Below, piece by piece: positions 54,072-64,000 of a stretch of DNA of 64,000 nucleotides (its first letter is position 1; each line of letters opens with the position of its first letter). The stretch comes from an uncultured Alistipes sp. (GTDB taxonomy: Bacteria; Bacteroidota; Bacteroidia; Bacteroidales; Rikenellaceae). The stretch is from the NCBI GenBank assembly GCA_900546065.1, contig URBK01000003.1, forward strand, positions 83,032 to 147,031. The letters are read 5' to 3'. The notes beneath the pieces were generated by a model. The model ran no database searches, was not told the DNA's origin, and saw nothing but the letters and a program-made list of their open reading frames with translations. The translations under genes and the position numbers were made by a program.

Positions 54072-55487
54072 ATGCTTAATACGTATATTGCAGGCCAAAT
54101 TTACGCAAAAATCTCTTTTGACGCAACAGTTAGCCAGAAAAAAGTTGTAGAAAATTTATCGGAGTATCTCTCTTCGCCCGATTACTCCTCTATTTTCATT
54201 CTCAACGGTTATGCCGGAACGGGAAAGACCACCCTCATCGCGGCGCTGGTGCAGGTGCTGCGCGCAATGAATATCCCGTGCGTGCTTCTGGCGCCTACGG
54301 GGCGCGCCGCCAAAGTCTTGGCACAATATTCGGGCACCGAGGCCCACACAATACACAAACGCATCTACCGCCAGCGCACCAATGCCGGCTACGAATCGAA
54401 ATACTCGCTCGACATAAACCGCGAGAAGGGGTGTGTATTCATCGTCGACGAGACGTCGATGCTCTCCGACTCCACGCCCGACGGACAGATCTTCGGCAGT
54501 GGCTCGCTGCTCGAAGACCTTATAACATACGTACGCAGCGGGCGGCAGTGCCGTCTGATTCTTGTGGGAGACGACGCGCAGCTTCCGCCCGTAGGGGCCG
54601 ACCGCTCCCCCGCCCTCGATGCCGCCGCAATGCGCTCGTACGGCGAGGTGGTATATTCGTCGATGACGGATGTCGTGCGTCAGGATGCCGCCTCGGGAAT
54701 ACTCCGCAACGCCACCGCCCTGCGGCAGATGCTCGAACGCGGCGAGGTGGAGGTGCCGCACATAGACCTCAATTACCCCGACATAGAGTCTATCGGCGGC
54801 GGCGAGTTCCTCGAATGCCTCGAGGATGCCTACGCCCGTTACGGCCGTGACGAGACGATCGTCATCACCCGCTCGAACAAGCGTGCCAACCGTTTCAACG
54901 AGGGCATACGCCGATACATACTCTCGGCCGAGGAGCAGATCGAGAGCGGCGACCGGCTGATGGTTGTCAAGAACAACTACTATTATACCGAGCGCATGGA
55001 GAAGTCTCCCATGAGCTTCATCGCCAACGGCGACATTGCGCTGCTCAAACGCATCCGCCGCTTCGAGGATTTCTACGGCTTCCACTTCGCCGACGCCATA
55101 CTATCGTTCGGCGACTACGGCAACACGGAGATCGAGTGCAAGATCCTGCTCGACACCCTCTCGTCGGAATCCCCGTCGCTCACGCGCGAGCAGAGCCGGC
55201 AGCTCTTCGACGAGGTGGAAAAGGACTATATGGATACGGCAAGCCGTCTGAAACGTTTCCGTCAGATACGCGAGAACCCGCACTACAATGCCCTTCAGGT
55301 GAAATTCGCCTACGCCGTCACGTGCCACAAGGCTCAGGGCGGACAGTGGCGTGCGGTCTTTGTCGACCGCTGTCTGTTCGGCGACGAGCCCATGACGCGC
55401 GACATGCTGCGGTGGCTCTATACGGCCGTTACGCGCGCCACGGAGAAGCTCTATCTGGTCAATTTCGACGAGCGATTTTTTGAATAG
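54072..55487 (+). CDS. RecD-like superfamily 1 DNA helicase
   Basis: 471 residues. Walker [13 protein letters not shown], the Walker B and adjacent VDETSMLSD, the sensor region [12 protein letters not shown], and C-terminal UvrD-like motifs [15 protein letters not shown] and [15 protein letters not shown]. It is shorter than RecD2 and lacks the N-terminal helix-hairpin repeats, so it may be a stand-alone helicase of the AAA_30/UvrD_C_2 type. It diverges from the membrane-protein gene. The promoter of mutS lies inside its 3' end. Confidence 0.88.
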   Translation: MLNTYIAGQIYAKISFDATVSQKKVVENLSEYLSSPDYSSIFILNGYAGTGKTTLIAALVQVLRAMNIPCVLLAPTGRAAKVLAQYSGTEAHTIHKRIYRQRTNAGYESKYSLDINREKGCVFIVDETSMLSDSTPDGQIFGSGSLLEDLITYVRSGRQCRLILVGDDAQLPPVGADRSPALDAAAMRSYGEVVYSSMTDVVRQDAASGILRNATALRQMLERGEVEVPHIDLNYPDIESIGGGEFLECLEDAYARYGRDETIVITRSNKRANRFNEGIRRYILSAEEQIESGDRLMVVKNNYYYTERMEKSPMSFIANGDIALLKRIRRFEDFYGFHFADAILSFGDYGNTEIECKILLDTLSSESPSLTREQSRQLFDEVEKDYMDTASRLKRFRQIRENPHYNALQVKFAYAVTCHKAQGGQWRAVFVDRCLFGDEPMTRDMLRWLYTAVTRATEKLYLVNFDERFFE

Positions 55488-55510
55488 TCGCCGAAAATAA
55501 GCTATCTTTG
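55476..55510 (+). promoter_or_regulatory. Promoter of mutS
   Basis: TTTTTTG (55476-55482), 20 nt, TATCTTTG (55503-55510). It overlaps the end of the helicase gene and lies 19 nt before the mutS ATG. Confidence 0.72.
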
Positions 55511-55528
55511 CAGGATAACGAATCTGAT

Positions 55529-58225
55529 ATGGCTGCTGAAACTAAATACGTCGAGACACCCTTGATGAAACAATATTACAAGATCAAGGCCGTGCATCCC
55601 GACGCCATATTGCTCTTCCGCGTAGGTGACTTCTACGAGACCTTCGGCGAGGATGCCATAACCTCGAGTTCGATTCTGGGTATCACGCTCACGCGGCGCG
55701 CCAACGGTGCCGCCTCGTATGTCGAACTTGCCGGATTCCCGTACCACGCCATCGACGTCTATTTGCCCAAGCTCGTCAGGGCGGGCAAGCGCGTAGCCAT
55801 CTGCGAGCAGCTGGAGGATCCCAAGACGGTCAAGGGTCTGGTCAAGCGCGGCGTCATAGAACTTGTAACACCGGGCGTGGTGCTCGGAGACAATATACTG
55901 CCCAACAAGGAAAATTCGTTTCTGGCATCGGTATTCTTCGGCGACAAGGCCACGGGCGTGGCGTTTCTCGACATCTCGACCGGAGAGTTCTACATGGCAC
56001 AGGGTGACGACCACTATGTCGACAAGCTCATGTCGAGCCTCTCGCCCAAAGAGGTGATTTACCAGCGCGGCTGCGACGAGCGCTTCGACAAGGCTTTCGG
56101 GAACGGATACTATACCTACCGTCTCGACGACTGGGTCTTCTCGTCGGATCTCAACTACGACAAACTGTGCAAACAGTTCGGCACCAAGTCGCTCAAGGGT
56201 TTCGGCGTCGAGTCGCTCAAGGCGGGCATCGCCGCCGCCGGAGCCATACTCTATTATCTTGAGTTTACCGAGCATAAGGAGATATCGCACATATCGTCCA
56301 TCTCGCGCATCGACCAGAACGAATATGTATGGCTCGACAAGTTCTCGATACGCAATCTGGAGCTCTTCTCGTCGAACGGCTCCGTCGACAAGCACAGCTT
56401 TGCCGACGTCATGGACCGCACGCGTACATCCATGGGCGGCCGTCTGCTCAAAAGGTGGATAGCCATGCCGCTGCTGGATGTCGAGCGCATACGCCGCCGC
56501 CAGAACGTCGTCGAGAGCCTGCTCGGGGACAAGGAGCTGGCACAGGAGCTGCGGAGCGAGATCTCGGAGATAGGCGATCTGGAGCGCATATCGTCACGTG
56601 TGGCCGCCGGACGCGTCACACCGCGCGAACTCGTACAACTCAAAACGTCGCTTACGGCCGTGGAGACACTCAAGGCGCTGCTGGAATCCACCGACGTGGA
56701 GGATCTGCACGCCATAGCCGACGAGATCGACCCCGCCACGGAGGTGCGTGACCGCCTTGCGCGCGAGATATACCCCGACCCGCAGAACAACCAGATACAG
56801 AAGGGCGGAATCATCGCCGACGGCGTATCGCCCGAACTGGACGACCTGCGCCGCATAGCCCTGCACGGCAAGGATGTGCTGCAGCAGATACAGCAACGCG
56901 AGAGTGAAGCTGCAGGCATCCCCCTCAAGATAAGCTACAACAACGTCTTCGGATACTATATCGAGGTGCGCAACACACACCGCGACAAGGTGCCGCCCAC
57001 TTGGGTGCGCAAACAGACACTCACCAATGCCGAGCGATACATAACCGAGGAGCTAAAGGAGTATGAGGAGAAGATCCTCGGGGCACAGGACCGCATCCTG
57101 CAGCTCGAACAGCAGATATACGACGAGCTGATACGCTTCATAACGCAACACCTGCGTGTCATTCTGCACGATGCCGCCGCCGTGGCCCGCATCGACTGCC
57201 TGCAGTCGTTCGCCACGATGGCCGAGGAGTGCCGCTACGTGCGTCCCGAGCTGGACGAGGGCAAAGTGATCGACATACGCGAGGGTCGCCACCCTGTCAT
57301 CGAGAAGTTGATGCCCGTGGGCGAGGAGTATATCCCCAACGACGTACTGCTAAACGATGAGGACCAGCAGATCATGATGATAACGGGTCCCAACATGTCG
57401 GGTAAGTCGGCCCTGTTGCGACAGACGGCTCTTATAATACTCATGGCGCAGATGGGATCATTCGTTCCCGCCAAGTCGGCGCACATAGGCATCGTGGACA
57501 AGATATTCACACGTGTGGGGGCCTCGGACAACATATCGCAGGGCGAATCTACCTTCATGGTCGAGATGCTCGAGTCGGCAAGCATCCTGAACAACCTCTC
57601 GGACCGCAGCCTTATCCTGCTCGACGAAATCGGCCGCGGCACCAGCACCTACGACGGAATCTCCATAGCGTGGGCCATGGTCGAGTATATACACAACTAC
57701 CCCACAGCCCATGCCAAGACGCTATTTGCAACACACTACCATGAACTTAACGAAATGGAGAGCCTCTTCCCGCGTGTTAAGAACTATCATGTCAGCGTCC
57801 GCGAGGTGGACAATACGATAGTCTTCCTGCGCAAGCTCGTGCGCGGCGGCACGGAACACTCGTTCGGTATACATGTGGCACGCATGGCCGGCATGCCGGC
57901 AAGCATCGTGAAGCGCGCCTCGGAGATTCTCGCCAACCTCGAGACGGCATACAGCGGCGACGTGGCCGAGGCTACGGCCGAGGCTGCGGCAACAACACCA
58001 CCGGCCGGAGGTGATACACGTATTCTGCGCAGGCGCCGTCAACCATCGGCACGTAAGGTGGCCGAAGTGGCGCAGCAGGGGAACATACAGCTGTCGATGT
58101 TCCAACTTGAGGATCCCGTACTCATACAGATACGCGACCAGATCAAGGATCTGGATATAAACTCACTGACCCCGATCGAGGCCCTCAACAAACTCAACGA
58201 GATAAAGAAAATATCGGGATTGTAA
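55529..58225 (+). CDS. mutS: DNA mismatch repair protein MutS
   Basis: 898 residues; recognises mispairs as a dimer and signals to MutL. The N-terminal mismatch wedge is in [12 protein letters not shown] (Phe-x-Glu). The core and lever follow. The ATPase has [33 protein letters not shown] and the C-terminal THYHELNEM. The start [20 protein letters not shown] is the ATG at 55529; TTG 21 nt earlier is inside the -7 box and is rejected. The C-terminal tail contains a linker rich in Ala and Arg. Confidence 0.96.
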   Translation: MAAETKYVETPLMKQYYKIKAVHPDAILLFRVGDFYETFGEDAITSSSILGITLTRRANGAASYVELAGFPYHAIDVYLPKLVRAGKRVAICEQLEDPKTVKGLVKRGVIELVTPGVVLGDNILPNKENSFLASVFFGDKATGVAFLDISTGEFYMAQGDDHYVDKLMSSLSPKEVIYQRGCDERFDKAFGNGYYTYRLDDWVFSSDLNYDKLCKQFGTKSLKGFGVESLKAGIAAAGAILYYLEFTEHKEISHISSISRIDQNEYVWLDKFSIRNLELFSSNGSVDKHSFADVMDRTRTSMGGRLLKRWIAMPLLDVERIRRRQNVVESLLGDKELAQELRSEISEIGDLERISSRVAAGRVTPRELVQLKTSLTAVETLKALLESTDVEDLHAIADEIDPATEVRDRLAREIYPDPQNNQIQKGGIIADGVSPELDDLRRIALHGKDVLQQIQQRESEAAGIPLKISYNNVFGYYIEVRNTHRDKVPPTWVRKQTLTNAERYITEELKEYEEKILGAQDRILQLEQQIYDELIRFITQHLRVILHDAAAVARIDCLQSFATMAEECRYVRPELDEGKVIDIREGRHPVIEKLMPVGEEYIPNDVLLNDEDQQIMMITGPNMSGKSALLRQTALIILMAQMGSFVPAKSAHIGIVDKIFTRVGASDNISQGESTFMVEMLESASILNNLSDRSLILLDEIGRGTSTYDGISIAWAMVEYIHNYPTAHAKTLFATHYHELNEMESLFPRVKNYHVSVREVDNTIVFLRKLVRGGTEHSFGIHVARMAGMPASIVKRASEILANLETAYSGDVAEATAEAAATTPPAGGDTRILRRRRQPSARKVAEVAQQGNIQLSMFQLEDPVLIQIRDQIKDLDINSLTPIEALNKLNEIKKISGL

Positions 58226-58256
58226 TACTGACGCCAATCCCGTCATCCATACATAT

Positions 58257-58291
58257 AACAGAGGCCATCCCTTAAAGGATGGCCTCTGTTT
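58257..58291 (+). terminator. Terminator after mutS
   Basis: AACAGAGGCCATCC (58257-58270) pairs with GGATGGCCTCTGTT (58277-58290), then TATATC. A 14-bp perfect stem between convergent genes. Confidence 0.85.
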
Positions 58292-58362
58292 ATATCGTAA
58301 TTATCCGTGACCCCGAATCAACAACAGTCTCAACGGGCCTCTGCCTTGCGCTGCATGTTTCG

Positions 58363-58986
58363 TTATTTGTTATCGTCGATGAGCGAGCGGATGCTCTGTA
58401 TAAGCATCGACACGGCCACGGAGTTGAACCCGCCCTCGGGGATGATCACGTCAGCATATTTCTTCGACGGCTCGACAAACTCCTCGTGCATGGGCTTCAC
58501 CGTCTCGATGTACTGGTCGATTACCGACTGCATCGTGCGGCCGCGATCGCACACGTCACGCAGGATGCGGCGCGCAAGGCGTATGTCGGCATCCGTATCC
58601 ACGAAAACCTTGATATCCATCATGTCGCGCAGCTCCTTGTTCTCGAAGATCAATATTCCGTCCACGATGATAACCTTCGACGGCTTTACCGCCACGCGCT
58701 GCGGCAGGCGGTCATGCTCTACGAACGAATATACGGGATGTTCGATCGGGACATTCTCCTTCAGCGCCCGAATATGGGCCACCATCATGTCCGTGTCGAA
58801 CGCCTGCGGATGGTCGTAATTGAGTTTCGTACGCTCCTCGTACGTCAGTTCGGGATGAGCCTTATAGTAATAGTCGTGGCACAGTGTGGCCACATCGTTC
58901 TCGCCGAAGGCCTCCTGAAGACGTTTGACCAGAGTACTCTTGCCGGAACCTGTACCTCCGGCTACACCTATTACCGTAACTTTCAT
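58363..58986 (-). CDS. udk: Uridine kinase
   Basis: 207 residues; phosphorylates uridine and cytidine in pyrimidine salvage. Walker A GVAGGTGSGKSTLV near the start, HDYYYK, NYDHPQAFD for the base, VIIVDGILIFEN, and ARRILRDVCDRGRTM are family markers. It is 79 nt downstream of gyrB on the same strand and may be co-transcribed with it. It complements the de novo pyr operon in the same window. Confidence 0.95.
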   Translation of the reverse strand: MKVTVIGVAGGTGSGKSTLVKRLQEAFGENDVATLCHDYYYKAHPELTYEERTKLNYDHPQAFDTDMMVAHIRALKENVPIEHPVYSFVEHDRLPQRVAVKPSKVIIVDGILIFENKELRDMMDIKVFVDTDADIRLARRILRDVCDRGRTMQSVIDQYIETVKPMHEEFVEPSKKYADVIIPEGGFNSVAVSMLIQSIRSLIDDNK

Positions 58987-59065
58987 GACGTTGAAGGTTT
59001 ATGATTAAAAAACGGAGGATCGCTCCGCCTCCGTCGGCGGCCGATCCCCCGGTATATGTCCGCAA

Positions 59066-61051
<1,986 letters not shown>

Positions 61052-61061
61052 TTAAAGCGTA

Positions 61062-61093
61062 CAAAAATACGGCTTTTTATCGGTTTTTCCAAA
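61062..61093 (-). promoter_or_regulatory. Promoter of gyrB
   Basis: Minus strand TTTG (61093-61090), 20 nt, TATTTTTG (61069-61062). Confidence 0.75.
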
Positions 61094-61129
61094 CCTCGCG
61101 CACCTTATCTCTCATCCCTGCGCGCCCCT

Positions 61130-61882
61130 TTACCGCACATCCTGCGACCGATCCGCCTCGAGGCTCCGTTCGAGGTCTATCTCCTTGATACGCCCCTTAG
61201 AGAACAGGATCGTGCGGGCGGGGAACTGCTCTATGAGCGCAGTGTTGTGCGTCGACATGATCACGGCACAGCCCGACTCGGCAATCTCATGGAACAGCCG
61301 CATGATACCGTCCGCAGTGACGGGGTCGAGATTGCCCGTAGGCTCGTCGGCAAGAAGCAGACGCGGCGCATTGAGCAGAGCGCGTGCTATCGTAAGACGC
61401 TGCTGCTCGCCGCCCGAGAGCTCGTGCGGCATCTTGTAGGCCTTGTTGTCAAGCCCGACAAGCGTCAGAACCTCGTCTATGCGGCGGCGTATTTCAGCCT
61501 CGCGCCGCCATCCCGTAGCCTTCATCACGTCATAGAGGTTGAAGAATACGTTACGGTCATCCAGAAGCTGGTAATCCTGAAAGACTATACCCATACGGCG
61601 CCGCAGATACGGTATGTCACTGCGACGCAGACGCCGCAGATCCATTCCGACCACACGCCCCTCGCCCTCAAGCAGCGGTACCTCGGCATACATGGTCTTG
61701 AGCAACGTACTCTTGCCGCTGCCCACACGGCCGATAAAATATACGGTTTCGCCTGCCGCCACCGACAGATTGACATCCGAGAGAACAAGTTCGCCTTCGG
61801 CGCCTGCGCCGCGGCGCGACGCGTCGTCGCCGTGATATATCGCTACATTGCGAAGTTCGACCACATTGTTGCCTCTATCCAT
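61130..61882 (-). CDS. ftsE: FtsE-like ABC ATPase
   Basis: 250 residues. Walker [11 protein letters not shown], the Q-loop [19 protein letters not shown], signature [17 protein letters not shown], Walker [13 protein letters not shown] and a switch His in MSTHN. FtsE couples ATP hydrolysis to FtsX and peptidoglycan hydrolases at the septum. No FtsX gene is adjacent here, so the partner must be elsewhere. The N-terminus has an extra polar insertion ([15 protein letters not shown]) that lengthens the first strand loop. Confidence 0.85.
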   Translation of the reverse strand: MDRGNNVVELRNVAIYHGDDASRRGAGAEGELVLSDVNLSVAAGETVYFIGRVGSGKSTLLKTMYAEVPLLEGEGRVVGMDLRRLRRSDIPYLRRRMGIVFQDYQLLDDRNVFFNLYDVMKATGWRREAEIRRRIDEVLTLVGLDNKAYKMPHELSGGEQQRLTIARALLNAPRLLLADEPTGNLDPVTADGIMRLFHEIAESGCAVIMSTHNTALIEQFPARTILFSKGRIKEIDLERSLEADRSQDVR

Positions 61883-62226
61883 AATCCGATCAGCATATTA
61901 TGTTGATTGTCAGCCAACGCATCGCGACTTTGCGGCAAGGCGCAGACCGCGATCCGTCCCGCCATCACCCGCCGCCTCGGCTTCCGCCCGACCCGGACGC
62001 CCAAGCCGCTACGGGCCATACGCGCGCCGACGATACGTTTAACTTACAAATGTAGCCATTTTTTCGCAAACACACTACCCTTTCCCCCAAAAAACCACAT
62101 CCGCACAACCCTTACGCACACGTTCTTTCCGCGTAAAGGCCCGTCTCATGAAGGATTGTTTTTTGTAATTGCGATTTTTTCGTATTTTTGCGGCGTGAAG
62201 AGCCCCACAGGGGTTCCACTCCCAAG
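61883..62226. other. Divergent intergenic region between ftsE and engB
   Basis: 344 bp without a supportable gene. The GC-rich part at about 61920-62035 has an Arg-rich open frame that I do not trust. A minus-strand TACATTTG lies at 62054-62047. The engB promoter is on the right. Confidence 0.5.
62159..62190 (+). promoter_or_regulatory. Promoter of engB
   Basis: TTTTTTG (62159-62165), 17 nt, TATTTTTG (62183-62190); 37 nt before the ATG. Confidence 0.55.
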
Positions 62227-62814
62227 ATGCAGATCACCAGAGCCCAATTCGTATGCAGTTCCGAGAAGGTCACGCAGGTGCCGCGCGACGCCATGCGCGA
62301 CATAGCCTTCATCGGCCGCAGCAATGTGGGCAAATCGTCGCTCATAAACATGTTGACCGGAGTCAAGGGCCTCGCAAAGGTCTCGGCGACACCCGGCAAA
62401 ACACGACTCATAAACCACTTCCTCATCAACGGCTCATGGTATCTGGTCGACCTGCCCGGTTACGGCTACGCACGCGTCTCGAAGACTCAGCGCGGCGACT
62501 TCGCCCGCATAATCCTCGATTACGTATTGAAGTGCGAGCGCATGCACTACCTCTTCGTGCTTGTCGACAGCCGCCTCGAACCGCAGAAGATCGACCTGCG
62601 CTTCATCGAGATGCTCGGGCAGAACGGCGTGCCATTCGGCATCATATTCACCAAATGCGACAAACTCTCCGCAGCACAGACCTCGCGCAACGTCGAGGCA
62701 TACAGGCGTGAGCTTTCGCAGCAGTGGGAAGAGCTGCCGCCGATGTTCCTTTCGTCGAGCGCGACGGGCGCCGGACGCGACCAGATCCTCCAATATATAG
62801 AGGATTGTTTATAA
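62227..62814 (+). CDS. engB: Ribosome biogenesis GTPase EngB (YsxC/YihA)
   Basis: 195 residues. G1 GRSNVGKSSL, G2 around SATPGKTRLIN, G3 DLPGYGYARV and G4 TKCDK, the order of EngB GTPases, which help assemble the 50S subunit. The start MQITRAQFVCSS is selected over an upstream in-frame Met at 62188 that overlaps the -7 box. It is followed by prs after 77 nt. Confidence 0.94.
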   Translation: MQITRAQFVCSSEKVTQVPRDAMRDIAFIGRSNVGKSSLINMLTGVKGLAKVSATPGKTRLINHFLINGSWYLVDLPGYGYARVSKTQRGDFARIILDYVLKCERMHYLFVLVDSRLEPQKIDLRFIEMLGQNGVPFGIIFTKCDKLSAAQTSRNVEAYRRELSQQWEELPPMFLSSSATGAGRDQILQYIEDCL

Positions 62815-62865
62815 ATAGTTGACAAGTCGGATGTCTGCGGATATCGGGCATATTGTTGTGTGTAT

Positions 62866-62873
62866 TATATTTG
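62866..62873 (+). promoter_or_regulatory. Likely -7 box of prs
   Basis: TATATTTG, 18 nt before the prs ATG. No -33 partner with proper spacing. Confidence 0.4.
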
Positions 62874-62891
62874 TAACATATTTTTACAAAA

Positions 62892-63833
62892 ATGCCAATT
62901 CACAAGATCAAATTCTTCTCGGGACGCAGCTCCCGCTATCTGGCCGAAAAGATAGTTGCGAGCTACGGCACGACGCTCGGTGATTCCGAGGTCCTTCAGT
63001 TCAGCGACGGCGAATTCCAGCCCTACTACAACGAGTCGATCCGCGGCTGCACGGTATTCATCATACAGTCGACGTTCCCCTCGTCGGACAACCTGATGGA
63101 GCTGCTCATGATGATCGACGCGGCGCGCCGCGCCTCGGCATACAAGGTCATCGCCGTAATGCCGTACTTCGGCTGGGCCCGTCAGGACCGCAAGGACCGT
63201 CCCCGCGTGCCCATAGGCGCCAAGCTCGTGGCCAATCTGTTGGTCGCTGCGGGCGTCGACCGCATCATGACCATGGACCTGCACGCCGACCAGATACAGG
63301 GTTTCTTCGACGTACCTGTCGATGCCCTCTACGCCAGCGGCATATTCGTGCCCTACATCCAGAGCCTCAACATCGAGGATCTCTCGATCGCGGCACCCGA
63401 CATGGGCGGTGCAAAACGTGCCAACGCCTACGCCAAGCACCTGCACACCCCCATCATCATATCACACAAGGAGCGCGCCAAGGCCAACGTCGTGGGCAGC
63501 ATGACCGCCATAGGCGAGGTCGAGGGCCGCAACATCATCATCGTGGATGACATGATCGACACGGCCGGCACCATCTGCATGGCCGCCAACATGCTCATGG
63601 AGAAGGGTGCCAAGAGCGTGCGCGCCGTCATCACCCACCCCGTACTCTCGGGGGCTGCTTACGAGCGCATAAACGATAGCCAGCTGCAGGAGGTGATCGT
63701 AACGGATACAATTCCCCTCAATCCCGAAAAGGATCTGCACAAGTTCACCGTACTGACCGTTGCCGACATCTTCGCCAACGTCATCGAGCGCGTGCACAAC
63801 TACAAGGAGATAAGCTCGATATTCTACAAATAA
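62892..63833 (+). CDS. prs: Ribose-phosphate pyrophosphokinase
   Basis: 313 residues; makes PRPP from ribose-5-phosphate and ATP for nucleotide, His and Trp synthesis. The ATP flap region is FGWARQDRKDRPRVPIGAKLVA. MDLHADQIQGFFDVPVD is the Mg/catalytic-loop neighbourhood and IIIVDDMIDTAGT is the PRPP-binding loop. It has a full-length C-terminus ending SSIFYK. Terminator downstream. Confidence 0.97.
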   Translation: MPIHKIKFFSGRSSRYLAEKIVASYGTTLGDSEVLQFSDGEFQPYYNESIRGCTVFIIQSTFPSSDNLMELLMMIDAARRASAYKVIAVMPYFGWARQDRKDRPRVPIGAKLVANLLVAAGVDRIMTMDLHADQIQGFFDVPVDALYASGIFVPYIQSLNIEDLSIAAPDMGGAKRANAYAKHLHTPIIISHKERAKANVVGSMTAIGEVEGRNIIIVDDMIDTAGTICMAANMLMEKGAKSVRAVITHPVLSGAAYERINDSQLQEVIVTDTIPLNPEKDLHKFTVLTVADIFANVIERVHNYKEISSIFYK

Positions 63834-63852
63834 GCGATTGCCTACATCTCAG

Positions 63853-63890
63853 AGCGGGAGCATTCCGATGGAACGTTCCCGCTTTTGTTT
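63853..63890 (+). terminator. Terminator after prs
   Basis: AGCGGGA...TTCC/GGAA...TCCCGCT (63853-63859, 63877-63883) then TTTTGTTTT. The last 110 bp of the window are AT-rich with no gene. Confidence 0.8.
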
Positions 63891-64000
63891 TGCAGGCACA
63901 GCATAGCATCCGTCCTGCCAACGGGAACATTCAGATTTTGAAAAAACCTTAATTCCGCAACACTATTATAAAATATTTTTTTTAAGTACCTGAGCAACAA

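Noticed and set aside
61907..62305. A 132-codon plus-strand frame between ftsE and engB
   Set aside because: It is Arg/Pro-rich with no family match and overlaps the engB promoter and gene start.

Overview
The window looks like a chromosomal segment of a high-GC member of the Bacteroidales, most likely an Alistipes-like Rikenellaceae. The evidence is: promoters of the Bacteroidetes type (TTTG-N19/20-TAnnTTTG); Bacteroidetes-only families (DUF3575, DUF3868, an Oar-type TonB receptor, RsiV-like lipoproteins); the nadD-gmk-yicC and serC-serA-DUF1015 gene orders; and a pyrC-carA-carB-pyrK-pyrD operon. No phage, integrase, insertion sequence, rRNA or CRISPR array was seen. One tRNA (Asp-GTC) is present. 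The species assignment is inference from gene content and base composition.

Layout. 1-6.6 kb: minus-strand yicC-gmk-nadD (nadD cut by the window edge), a divergent serine operon serC-serA-DUF1015, and an RsiV-like lipoprotein. 6.8-13.2 kb: a four-subunit 2-oxoacid:ferredoxin oxidoreductase, methylglyoxal synthase, an archaeal-type glycerol-1-phosphate dehydrogenase homologue and a secreted subtilase. 13.3-16.7 kb, minus: ABC-3 metal permease, LptF/G-type permease and fmt. 16.8-25.4 kb: mtaB, an esterase-TPR protein, a 4HB sensor stub, trkH, a SPOR-like protein, nfeD and floA. 25.4-36.2 kb is more accessory: a dual-CDGSH protein, a threefold tandem promoter repeat driving a surface lipoprotein, an MFS transporter, a DUF3575/DUF3868 envelope pair, a YqaA protein and a large TonB-dependent receptor.

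36.2-43.7 kb: the pyrimidine operon, preceded by an untypical leader that encodes a 41-residue peptide ending 5 nt before a terminator hairpin. This matches the architecture of UTP-sensitive pyrBI attenuation in enteric bacteria and is the most interesting regulatory candidate here. 43.9-47.5 kb: etfB-etfA-acyl-CoA dehydrogenase. 47.7-52.1 kb: a damaged metal-efflux locus. The CzcA/CusA-type RND pump is fused in frame to the C-terminal end of its adaptor protein, the following LytS-type kinase has a one-base frameshift, and the LytTR regulator is intact. 52.4-63.8 kb: housekeeping genes (tRNA-Asp, rsmD, a RecD-like helicase, mutS, udk, gyrB, ftsE, engB, prs).

How the genes work together: serC/serA start serine synthesis from 3-phosphoglycerate. 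Kor subunits and EtfAB handle low-potential electrons in an anaerobe. prs, udk and the pyr operon serve nucleotide supply. mgsA and the G1P dehydrogenase both take dihydroxyacetone phosphate. Several of the promoters read here have a spacer of exactly 20 nt.
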